Source of the DNA: Pagrus major
Lineage: Eukaryota > Chordata > Actinopteri > Spariformes > Sparidae
Assembly (NCBI RefSeq): GCF_040436345.1
Contig: NC_133227.1
Coordinates: forward strand, 27,610,671-27,674,670
DNA length: 64,000 bases
Reading direction: 5' to 3'
Part shown: one piece after another, positions 10,500-20,966 of the stretch
How the letters are laid out: every line of letters starts with the position of its first letter
Numbering within the stretch: the first letter of the stretch is position 1
Notes under the pieces: model-generated
What the model was told of the DNA's origin: nothing
The model's input: only the letters and a program-made list of their open reading frames with translations
The model's database searches: none
Made by a program: the position numbers and the translations under genes

Positions 10500-11703
10500 A
10501 CAGCGACTGTTACAAGGACCCATCTGACAGGAAATGTTAGAAATGTGTCTTTGAGGTGCTGAAGTTTAGATCGTCTTCAACATTATTTATATCCACCAAT
10601 CCTGAATATATATTTCAATTTCATACATTTTATTGGTATGATGTTGTTAAAATAAAAAAGGGATATTACAAGATAGTCATTGGGATGAGGGGTAATGTCA
10701 TTTTTATCCAATTTTGGAAAGAATCCCCTTCTACTATTTTGTAAAAATGACATTTATTTGAAGGTAAAATTCCTGTTTTTACAGCTCCCTCTTCACTTCC
10801 TGTCATCTCAGGGCAGCATGGCCTGCAGGCTATCTGCCCTCCTCTGTCACCAAACTGCCGTCAGTCTGTACATTGTCCAGTCTTTCTGCAGGTTCGCACC
10901 AGTAAATGTGGTTAGGCAGTCTGCCACAGTACTATAAGAATAAAATTAATAATAGCATAGGGTACATACATGCACCAAAACAAGCATGGGGCACAAAGAT
11001 ATAGCAAAGACAAAAGACACACAGACACATTTATATTTATTTATAAAAACGCTTACCTTTAGAAACAAATTACAGATTTGTCAGATCTGATAGACTGGGA
11101 AAGGTTGTTACCAAGTTTAATGTGGCCACTGTTAATGCACAGCCACCTCATCCAAGAGGCTTCTTCAGCTCTAATTAAAGCTATTAAGCACTTAGATAAA
11201 GCACTTAGAAATAGGTTTGTTGTTTCTAGTTTTGTTGCTCCAGGGAGCGAGTTGAGTGCGACACAGACCACGAGGACTGCTGTCTAGAGCTGATGTTAAC
11301 ATGCAGTGTGTCTGAATTAATGAAGCCACACATAAACAAGTTCAGTGCTTTAACCGTCCATTCTGTAGGCGATTTAGTCAAGAACAGAACCGAACGAAAC
11401 CAGATGGAGGCCCAGATCAGATTGTCAGAGTTGACAACCGAGAGAAAAAGGGCTCAGAAATTCAGTTTGTACACAGGAGAGCCAGGCCACGCTGTGCTTT
11501 GTATGTGATTAATAACATTTAGAAATGGATTCTGTGTTTTATTTAAAGTCAATGAAGGGAGGTGAGAATTCAATAAAACGACCAGTATTTTACCTCTTTT
11601 CTACTGGTCAAAAATCCCACTTAAACCCACTAAGATCAGGCTTTTTGTGCAATGGAAATGTGTAAACTCTGCACTAACACCCGGGTCAAGTGACTCTGCA
11701 GTT
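10500..11703. other. Spacer with possible decayed coding remnant
   Basis: Mostly AT-rich. Around 11060-11510 two plus-strand frames (one containing LIQEASSALIKAIKHLDKAL) look more protein-like than chance and may be a remnant of a mobile element or an old exon. I could not identify the family. A short inverted repeat (GTCATTTTTAT / GTAAAAATGAC) lies at about 10698-10752. Confidence 0.3.
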
Positions 11704-12604
11704 GTCAAATCAAATCAAATCAAATTTTATTTATATAGCCCAAAATCCCAATCACATTGCCTCAATGGGCTTTACAGTCTGTACAGTGAACGACATCCTC
11801 TGTCCTTAGACCCTCGATTCGAGTGAGGAAAAACTTGCCATCTTGATGGAAAAAAAAGACCCTTTTAACAGGAAAACCGAACCGCATGACCTCCTGTCCA
11901 CCGTGGTGACCTGGAAGAGGGCAGGCCACACAGGATAATTAGTAATAGATAGAGAGATCAGAGTGAGGAGGCCTCAAAATTTACAGGAATACAGTTATAA
12001 GGAGATAGCGAAACAAGGAGAGGAATGATCCAACGGAGCCCGGGTGTGACAGTCCAGATCCGACAGTATGTGGGGCTGCAGGAGCCAGGAGAGGTAGATG
12101 GTCCCTGGGGCCCGAGGTCATCAGAAAGGAGCCTGAATGAAAAGAGAGTAGGAGGAGGAGGAGGAGAAAGAGGGGGAGGAAGCTATAGAGAGTGAAAGTG
12201 ACACAGCTTGCAGCTTGTGGGAACAGAAAGCAAAACAAAGTTATAGAAATGCAATGTTAATCAGAATAAGCAGATTATTACTCGTCGGCAGGACAACGTG
12301 GAGTCTAATACTATAGCTCACTCATTGAGACCGACCCACCGAGGAAGCTAGCAGTCGATGTCAAGGACTAATTAAAGGCTAAGTCAAAGAAGTGAGTTTT
12401 GAGTTGAGATTTAAAGGCATCAGTAGAGCCAGATTGTCTGTATGTCATCAGCAGCACCTTAAAGTCCGATCTTATATGTATTGGGAGCCAGTGCAGTGAG
12501 GCTAGGATTGGTGTAATATGGTCACATTTTCTCGTACGTGTTAAGACTCTAGCCGCAGCATTTCTTTCACAATGGGTCCATTGTTGTTTTCTCTTCTGTA
12601 ACAA
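11704..12604 (-). mobile_element. 5'-truncated, internally deleted LINE (L2/Rex-like)
   Basis: Reading on the minus strand, 12604-12368 encodes the extreme C-terminus of a non-LTR reverse-transcriptase polyprotein. NAAARVLTRTRKCDHITP and LASLHWLPIHIRSDFK are characteristic of the post-RT region of fish LINEs, followed by FKSQLKTHFFDLAFN at the stop. About 60-70 residues are missing between these blocks, so the copy is dead. The 3'UTR follows (to 11704), containing the common percomorph sequence TTTATATAGCCC read on the plus strand, and ends in a short (ATTTG)n tandem tail as L2-type LINEs do. It sits between H3 and H1. Confidence 0.75.
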
Positions 12605-13842
12605 CTGTTTCCGGCGCGTTCGTGACGTGAAACGTGACGCTTCAGATAAAAATCACAGACGGGCTGCCTTGCTTGTGGGAATGGAGTTAAGAGGCGATTT
12701 TTAGCAGGTTGACCGGCATTTAAAAAACCTGTGTCGACCCGCTAATTTGGGTGGAAAAGTGGTATTTGTTAACAGCCTACATGCTGCATTTTGGGCTAAT
12801 TGTAAATGTGGTAGTGATTTGAGGAGTGTAACTGGGTTATGACGTCAGAGGGGGTCAGCTCGCCTCAGTTGGCTGAGGGGACTCATTTTTACTTTTAACT
12901 CTTGGCAGGAAGTGGCTTTACAGAGCTCAACAGTGGTGGCTGCATATTTTTGGATGGCTTTGGGTCCAGAAGTGAGTTCTCCATTCATTATTTCCATTCG
13001 TCAGATCTGTGAAAAACAAATTCAAATGACACATCTCAAGTTGACCAAAGCAAGTTAAACCTACAGAAAACTGTTATAAAAGGCTCCTCTATGTCAATAC
13101 ATTCAACAGATGCTATATAAGTACAGTCTGTAAGTATTGTGTAGCCTATTTAATGTTACACACTGGTGCACTGAACACAGGTGGCACTTAATCCATTTAA
13201 ATTCATCATGTGTGTGTATATTTGTCACAATCAGCTCCATCAGTAAAGCTGCTGTCAGAAACAATCAAAACAGTCCTTACTTTCTGTTTCTTTCACTGAT
13301 AAAGGATCACAAAACAGTGTAGAAACGTGCTATGCTGCATCAGACAGATGTTATTGAACCCTCGATATGTTCATTACTACTAGATTTATTATCACTTTAT
13401 CGATATTGAATCCCGTTCCCAGCAGCAGAGACGTTCACACCCTCTGGGATCAGCTGTGATAGGAAGTCTGTCCTCGGCCATCCTCAGTGTGTTTGCTGCC
13501 ACCAGAATAACTTCATTTTATAACAAACCGATCACCACCGGATGTTTGTTTCCACCTCGAGTCCCTGAACGAACGTGTGGGCCGGCTGGAAAACAGCTTT
13601 TGACGGAGCTCTGCGGCATTTTTAAACATTTTAGCCGAGAAATGAGAGGGAAAAGTCGCCGAGCAGCGCCGGACACGACGGTGAATGTGTGCGGTTTGGA
13701 GGCTCCCCGAACAAAACGCAGAGATCCTCGGAGCTCTGCGTGACCTCAACACGAAGAGACACGTGTCCGCTGTCTGCTCCCCCGCTGTCAGCCCGCAGCT
13801 CCTCTCCTACGCGTAGTTTAACGTGTTTTATCGGTGAGGAGA
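12605..13842. other. Spacer upstream of H1
   Basis: No gene recognised. GC content rises from about 13430 toward the H1 promoter. Overlapping small frames at 13456-13912 occur on both strands and have no recognisable product. Confidence 0.45.
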
Positions 13843-13849
13843 AAACACA
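13843..13849 (+). promoter_or_regulatory. H1 box (AAACACA)
   Basis: AAACACA is the H1-specific upstream element of vertebrate linker-histone promoters. Here it is 158 bases before the ATG. A weak TATA-like GTTTAAG lies near 13918. Confidence 0.6.
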
Positions 13850-14006
13850 AGTGACACCAAGTTCAGACCGCACACAGGAGCCGCGGCGCGGTTGAGTCTC
13901 CACGGTTCTCATGGTGTGTTTAAGTACAGCCCCGTGCTCTGTGTACTTCCAACAGCTCAGACACTCTCGTGTTGTTGCGAACAGAAACTAAACACTCGGT
14001 ATTAAA

Positions 14007-14633
14007 ATGGCAGAACCAGCTCCAGCTCCAGCCGCCGCCGCCGCTCCGGCCAAGGCAGCCAAGAAGAAGCGGGTCACCAAGGCGAAGACCGGCCCCGGCC
14101 TCAGGGAGCTCATCGTGGCCGCCGTCGCCTCGTCCAAAGACCGCGGCGGCATGTCTCTGGCCGCCCTGAAGAAGAACCTGATCGCCGGCGGCTACGACGC
14201 GGAGAAGAACAAGTCCCGCGTTAGAGTCGCCGTGAAGGCTCTGGTGGAGAAGGGGACCCTGGTCCGCACGAAGGGGATCGGAGCATCCGGCTCCTTCAAG
14301 CTGGCCAAGAAAGCGGTCGCTCCCAAAGCCAAGAAGCCGGCAAAGAAGCCCGCTGTCAAAGCCAAGAAGCCCGCAGCCAAGAAGACGGCAGCGGTTAAGA
14401 AAACCAAGACAGCCGCGGCCAAGAAGGTGGCCGTCAAGGCAGTCACCAAGAAATCCCCGAAGAAGGCGAAGAAACCCGCGGCCAAGAAAGTAGCCAAGAG
14501 CCCCAAGAAGGTCAAGAGCCCCAAGAAGGTCAAGGCCCCCAAGAAGCCGGCGAAGAAGGCCACCGCGGCCAAGAAGTCACCCACAAAGAAGGTCGCCAAG
14601 AAGGTCGCCAAGAAAGCACCCAAGAAGAAGTAA
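14007..14633 (+). CDS. H1: Histone H1 (linker histone, divergent globular domain)
   Basis: This 208-residue protein has the three-part H1 layout: an Ala/Pro-rich N-tail (1-28), a winged-helix globular domain (about G29-L99, ending GASGSFKL), and a Lys/Ala/Pro-rich C-tail with several SPKK and one SPTK motif that are potential CDK sites. The globular domain is clearly H1 ([33 protein letters not shown]). Compared with remembered fish H1, it differs at many positions, for example [11 protein letters not shown] for VSASKERSGVS and [12 protein letters not shown] for VKLAIKSLVTKG. It binds linker DNA and compacts chromatin. It is intronless with a 3' stem-loop, so it is replication-dependent rather than an H1.0 or H1x type. 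Confidence 0.95.
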   Translation: MAEPAPAPAAAAAPAKAAKKKRVTKAKTGPGLRELIVAAVASSKDRGGMSLAALKKNLIAGGYDAEKNKSRVRVAVKALVEKGTLVRTKGIGASGSFKLAKKAVAPKAKKPAKKPAVKAKKPAAKKTAAVKKTKTAAAKKVAVKAVTKKSPKKAKKPAAKKVAKSPKKVKSPKKVKAPKKPAKKATAAKKSPTKKVAKKVAKKAPKKK

Positions 14634-14666
14634 GCTGTCACCCGCCTGAACCACCGTCCAACAAAA

Positions 14667-14682
14667 GGCTCTTTTAAGAGCC
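14667..14682 (+). terminator. Histone 3' stem-loop of H1
   Basis: GGCTCTTTTAAGAGCC, 33 bases after the stop. The purine-rich CAGAAAGAGTC about 12 bases downstream is a good candidate histone downstream element. Confidence 0.9.
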
Positions 14683-14689
14683 ACACACA

Positions 14690-15440
14690 TCCTCAGAAAG
14701 AGTCTGTTCCTGGGTATCAGTGTCACAATGAACACGTTAGGAGGACCCCATTATCACTTTACAATATAACATAGATGAATGACATGAACCAAAAATAAAT
14801 CAAATTAGGCATTCATTATTATTTTTACCAAATTGTGATGTTCTGCTTCAGTTTCACAAAATAAAGCAGAATTAAATAAAGAAAAGTAAAGAAATGCAGG
14901 AATAAGTTTTGGGAAAGAAGCAAATCAAAGTAGTATAATAATAAATTAAATAAATTAAATGGGAAAATAGATAAATAGTTGAATTATTACAAAGGTGAAA
15001 AAGAAATCTAAGTAAAAATATCTACTTGGATCACATTGTATTAACTCATTAATTCCTATATGTATTATTATTTTTCTTATTGTTTTTGTTGCATTTAATG
15101 GCATATTAATGTATTTATTGAGCCATTCATATATCTAATTTCTGATTTTGGCAGGTTCAGTCCACTAAAAACATTCGTACCTCAGCAGATGGTATGAATC
15201 ATAATAATCAGCCTTTTTGTACATGATTGCTGAAGGCAGTATAACAAGGAGCTCATTTTAAGTCTAATGTCTTGCTTTTATTAGAAAGGATGTGCAGATT
15301 ACAAACTGAACCTCACAGTGTAAAAAAAGTACATCCTAAACTTGTGGAAGTGTTGAGATTGAAAAAGACAGCTCAGAAAAAACTGTAGGGGTCTGGCCCC
15401 GCCCACCGAACCTAACACGCGTCTTCCTTTACGTCCGCAG
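14690..15440. other. AT-rich spacer between H1 and H4
   Basis: Very AT-rich, with TAAAT-type low complexity near 14930-15070. No gene recognised. Confidence 0.5.
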
Positions 15441-15448
15441 ACAGGCTG

Positions 15449-15455
15449 TATATTC
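15449..15455 (+). promoter_or_regulatory. H4 TATA-like element
   Basis: TATATTC about 130 bases upstream of the H4 ATG is the best TATA candidate. It implies a 5'UTR near 100 bases, longer than for the other core histone genes here. A (TCGC)n-like tract, CTCGCTCGCTCGCTCGC, lies in the leader at about 15527-15543. Confidence 0.45.
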
Positions 15456-15570
15456 AGAGTGTCTGCGGCGCGCAGGCAACTTCATCTCACACACCCTCAA
15501 AGAACTCTCACCAGGCTCAAGAACTCTCGCTCGCTCGCTCGCGCAGGCAGTTGACTTTGTTGAAGACTAA

Positions 15571-15891
<321 letters not shown>

Positions 15892-15925
15892 ACCTCGTCC
15901 TGACCCGCTGATACCGAAACCCAAC

Positions 15926-15941
15926 GGCTCTTTTAAGAGCC
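15926..15941 (+). terminator. Histone 3' stem-loop of H4
   Basis: GGCTCTTTTAAGAGCC with a perfect stem, 35 bases after the stop. TGAAGAGATGG downstream may be the U7-pairing element. Confidence 0.9.
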
Positions 15942-15949
15942 ACCCACCC

Positions 15950-18900
15950 GCTCTGAAGAGATGGTTCCTGTGCTTTATTTTATTTATTAATTTGTTTTCC
16001 ATTTTCAGCTCAAACAAGACACTTAAGTATTTAAAAGTCTATAAAGAAAGCAGAGGTCTGCTGGAAGGAGAAAGTTTGAGATGTCTGAATAGTCAACTTG
16101 TATTTGCAGAATCTAACTTTTACAGTGTAACAGGTGGGCAGTCTTTCAAGCAACTTATTCTGTGGATGTTATGATTTGCTAAACAATATGTACATTTCAC
16201 CTGGGGAGAAGTTGGACTTGTTATAAATCAGCAAAGTCTTTTGTTAGAGTAATTGTGTTTGTACAGAAGAGCCCAACATAACAGACTGTTTATGAAAGTT
16301 TACTAGTTTCACAGCCAGTGTCTGCTAAGTGCAGGAATTATGTCATGTTAATAAGTGATGCATTTGTAGACATTATATTTGTTTATAAATGTCCTTGCTG
16401 AAAGAAACGGGGCAGAGACTCGGTGCTTTGTTCAGCAACGACTTCTCCCACATGTGACCACAGCGGAATCACGACATCAACTGCTTTACGGCAGTCGTAC
16501 GGCAATCCAGAGGGGACACACCATAGACGTATGTATATGTATATCTATGGGACACACTACTGCTAACACGGGGTACAATTTCAATTGCCACGAAGTAATT
16601 AATTATTTAGTAAGGACTGACTTTCTACAAGTCACGTACCGTAAAGTATCTGAGACGTAATTACATGTGTCGTCTCGGGTTTACGTTAGCGCGTCCGCCA
16701 TATTGGATGTGGCAGGTCTTCCCTGTACATACAAATACACGTGAAAACTGTTTGTTTTCTACCGTGTACATTTTAACTGATTTTGCAAGTCTGCAAATCA
16801 AAATATGACACTGCAACTGGCAGTGAGTCTGCTTTCTTTTCTTTTAGCAGTGAAGTGATGTACACTTTTATAATGTATACAATATAATTTTATGGTAAGT
16901 GTTATTTAAGTGTTGTAACACTCAGCAGCCCTACAAACCTTGGGCTGAGGTAGATCCACCACACCAGGCTGATATAATAGTTTTCACTGTCTTTTACACA
17001 CAATTGTTCAGAAGCTGCATGATATATAGTTGTTATTGTGAAAATAATGTATATAATGCGTTGTCCACAAATCCTTGATATATAATATTTTGGATGACAC
17101 CAAACATTAATGCACCTTTTCATTACACTTAAAGTCATACTTGGTAGCCTATCACGACCTATTATCTGAAGTAAAAGATGCAAAACAATCTTTAGAAATA
17201 GACACACTAGTTTAAGTATAAACACTGAGATCTGGCACAGTTTTTTCCTACACAACACACATATACCTTCCAGATGTAGGCTCAGGTTGATTACTTAATT
17301 ACATTCACAGTTTTCAGTGAATGACACATTTTCATTATCTGAATTCTCTGAACTGGAGAGGTCATCGCTTCCCACAGCTGCACTACACTTCAGAATTAAA
17401 TGTTTATTACATTACATTTGTTTAAGTATAAAAAAAACTGCCTACAGTAAGTGCATTCAACCGTGTGGATACAAACCAAAACTTGCAAGGAACATGCAAG
17501 AACATCAACCTTAAATGCTGACCTGCAGCAAGTGCTACATTTAAAAGTTGCAAGCATCGAAAACTGTACATGACAAGGTAAGAGAAGTCAATTTCCAGGT
17601 GTCATGTGCTTTTGTAAATGTTTTATATCACCTGTTTAACTCTCTGAACTTTGTCTTTCATCATCTTCTGTAGTGCTGATCAGTGCGGGTGTAATACTCT
17701 CTCTGACCACAGCGTGGATTCCTATGGCAGAGTGGCGCTGTTCGAACTTCCGTCACTTGAATCTACTGAAATGCTAAAAGCAGAGAAGCAGCGATTCCAA
17801 TTAGCTTAGTTGAAAAGTAATTATGAGTTGTTTTTTTAATGTCTTTTTATGTTTGTTTTGAATGAAGGTCACATATGTTTGACTTGTTTGATGAGATATC
17901 AGTATATGATTGTAAGTAGACTTTTATTCGGCTCGTTTTTGAGACGTATTTAGCTGTTTATCCTCTGGAGGTCAGCGAGCAGGTAAGACTGTCACGTTAG
18001 CTTTAGCTTTAACCACCTGTTTATGTAACGTTTGATAATTGATTGATAATTGATATTTGGTAGAAACAAATACTTCAAATGTACTTATTGAAATCTATGC
18101 GATGTCGCTAACTTATAGTAGTTAGCTGGAAAATGCTATTCCCCACAACCAAAGTACTGTTGTGTGCTGTCACGTAAGCTAGCTAGCTAATTTAGCTAAT
18201 AACTCAGCAGTTCAGTATTAGTTTTCTCCCTCTTTACTTCTTTTCCTTTTTACGCATCCGTATCTAATTTAATGTGGAGATTGAGTATATGTTGGAGTTT
18301 TAATAATATCCACAGTTTAAGGGCCTTTGTGCCACTGAAGCTTAATTTAAGTTCATTGTTGCTTAGCTGCCATGTTTGGTCACAATCACAAGATGGCGCT
18401 GGTTTAAAGTTATTAGTTTAATGTAAAAGTTCACTATGGATTAGTTATCCTACGGTTATACTATTGTTAGCACCAAAGCAATTAACCAACATATCTCAAA
18501 AAGAATGACAAGACATTTCACTTGTTTATTTAGATTCAGGAAAATGAACGTAATCAAACACAAAACAAAACAAAAGAAACTTAAAGAAACTCCATTTCTT
18601 GAAAAAGACTGTTCACAAACATCTGCTGCTAACTGATGCCAACTTATAGCAAACTCATGGCAAATATCCAACAGATAGAAGTATGTAGTGTGAATTGCAG
18701 TGGCTTAATGACAAACTGGCTGTGTGGTTAGACAATAAAAAAACAAATACGCTTTATATCCAGTCTTGATTCGACACCCATAATGTATATTTTTAACTAT
18801 AACAGAACACCAACCCACCGTCACATTTCTACAGTTTAATAAACAAACTCAGCATCAACACATCATATCAAACATATCTCAAAAAGTAAAAATTCTCTGA

Positions 18901-19128
18901 TTCCATCCTCTTAAATGTGAATATTTTCTGGTTCATTTCCACCTCTGTGACAGTAAACTGAATAACTTTGGGTTGTGGACGAAACAAAACATTTGAGGAT
19001 GTCATATTATGCTGTTGGAAACACTGATTTTTCCCTATTTTCTTACATTTTACAGACCAAAACAACTAATCAATTAATCGAGAAAATAAGCGACTCGTAT
19101 GATAACCGAGATGAAGTACAAAAGTAGC
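15950..19128. other. Intergenic region after the histone cluster
   Basis: No gene recognised. A short imperfect palindrome with arms CCATAGA / TCTATGG is at about 16531-16560. The block at 17650-17760 is more GC-rich but has no identifiable RNA or coding motif. Confidence 0.45.
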
Positions 19129-19509
19129 CTAAATCTCAGCAATGACTGGTAGTAACGGGGCCTTGAACCTCCTGGACTTCCTGTATGTGGTGCGACAGCT
19201 GGACACCCAAACGCGAACACTTCCTGTCTGAATGTAGAAACCCGTCTGTCTTTCTCTTTGTCTGTTAGCTAAGAATCCAGCTTCACTTGTCTGTTTTACT
19301 TCATCTGCCTTCTTTTCAGAGCGTGTTTCTCTGTCCTCGGTGACGTCAGAAACTTGACTGCCGCTGGGGTCCTTCAGGCGAATCTCAGCACGTTTTGAAG
19401 CCGTCTTCTTCCCCTCCTGGATCCATCCACCTCGGAGAAGCCGGGCTGCAGTGAGGAAAGAGTCCGTTTGGCTCTGCAGCTTCTCCAGAGGGTCTGATGT
19501 GGCTGACAT
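19129..19509 (-). CDS. Uncertain small protein, 126 codons
   Basis: A minus-strand frame begins MSATSDPLEKLQSQTDSF and is rich in charged residues (Arg, Lys, Glu). It has no domain I recognise, no signal peptide and no membrane segment. Two observations keep it on the list. Upstream on the same strand (about 20216-20320) is a complex block bounded by an acceptor-like TTGCAG and a donor-like CTG|GTTAGT. Further up (about 20950) is a TATA-like AAGTATAAAG. A three-exon transcript is therefore imaginable. It could equally be a non-coding RNA or a chance frame. Confidence 0.25.
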   Translation of the reverse strand: MSATSDPLEKLQSQTDSFLTAARLLRGGWIQEGKKTASKRAEIRLKDPSGSQVSDVTEDRETRSEKKADEVKQTSEAGFLANRQRERQTGFYIQTGSVRVWVSSCRTTYRKSRRFKAPLLPVIAEI

Positions 19510-20836
19510 CCTACCTCTGCTTCTGCACCTGGTTTGAGGTACTAAAACACCTGCAAATCATATTTTTAAAGCAGTAGATTAGATGACATGATATGTGATG
19601 AGATTACGTGGTGTTGGCGCCCAGCATTTGGATTAGAAGGGTCACAAAGTGTGATGGATTTTGAATTGATTAAAGGAACAGAAAAAGGGGGGAAAAATAA
19701 GTTTAGCTACAAAAGAAATGTTTACTTTTTCATAAATATAATGTTATTTTACCTCTTTACAGCAGTAAATGAATCCTAAAATTAAAGATTTAAAGAGCGT
19801 TGGCTCTCCGTCTCGATCCAATGATACTCTTTCTGTTCAGGGCTGTGCGCTTTAAAAATGCAGAGCAGCAATCTGTAATTGATACAACAGTCCTAAAGTG
19901 TTTGCTAACAAACAAGTGTGGAGCTCAGGATGCAGAAGTTTAACACTGGTCATTCGCATTTACTACCCAAACTGTAGTGACAGAACGCTGGTGGCAAATT
20001 TGCAAAGTTCCCGTTTAAGTGCTGCTTTAAACTGGCTGAGGCGGTTCCTGTGCTTTCATCAAGTTTCCACTGGGGGGAGGCAGAGATCCTATGAAAGACT
20101 GATACAAGCTGGATCAGTACAAAGCAGGGTAAATCTCAAAGAAATTATTCAGAGAAAGATTACGTTTTCATATGTGTTTTGTCATGTTTCAGTGCGCTAA
20201 ACTAACCAGTGGTTGCTGAAGCTGTTGTTGTAGTAGTGCGGTCAGAGTGCGATTCGTCCTTCTCTGGGTTTGGAGTCAGAGTTCAGGCTGAGGATAGAAA
20301 CTCTGGAGCTGCTGCAAGATACAAAAAGATCCAACACTTTGTGTGTGATTAGAAAATCTTTACAAACAAACAGAGCTGTAATAAGTTCGTAAGCATGACT
20401 TTGAGTGCTTTTTCATGCTTTTGAGTATTCTTTGTTTGTAAAAACAAAACGACTTACTGAAAAGTAATTAAAATAATACAGTTGGTGTACATTTTTGTAA
20501 ACATTTGATTTGAATTCTTGTTAAGATCCCAGAGTTTCCACAGTATCAGAGGGGTTTGTTCTTCGCTATCTTATCTAGACACACATGCACACATATGTAA
20601 ACATTTATCAAAGTCATGTAGCGACCGTACTGTACGAAAAAAAATACACAATAAATTGTCATATAGGTGGAAATGAAGGCAATACCAGATTTCAGTGTGA
20701 GATCCTCGTTTCTTTCTTCTCTCCTCTTCCTCCTCTCAGGACTGACTGCTGCACCACTGCTCTCTCCGCCTGACCCTCCCTCTCTTTTCTCTCTTTGTTC
20801 TCTCTCTCGCTCTCTCGGCCTCCCCTCTCTCTTACT

Positions 20837-20838
<2 letters not shown>

Positions 20839-20870
<32 letters not shown>
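20839..20870. repeat. (CT)n microsatellite
   Basis: 16 CT units inside a wider pyrimidine-rich tract (about 20700-20870). The tract generates an artefactual Arg-Glu-rich frame on the other strand. Confidence 0.95.
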
Positions 20871-20874
<4 letters not shown>

Positions 20875-20966
20875 GCAGCTTACTGACAGCTGCTAACTTT
20901 TCTCCGTCCACCTCTAACCTCAATAGTTTGTTTTCCTTGGTTCTTTATACTTTAAATCAAATGTGA

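Noticed and set aside
13456-13912. Overlapping frames on both strands upstream of H1
   Set aside because: GC-rich promoter-proximal DNA opens frames by chance; no similarity and no codon signal.
16531-16560. Short palindrome CCATAGA...TCTATGG as a terminator or RNA hairpin
   Set aside because: Only seven paired bases and no associated gene.
17720-17760. TGGCAGAGTGG plus GTTCGAACT resembling tRNA-Ser boxes
   Set aside because: The boxes are far too close together to form a tRNA.
20546-20923. 125-codon Arg/Glu-rich minus frame
   Set aside because: It is the translation of the (CT)n microsatellite and flanks.
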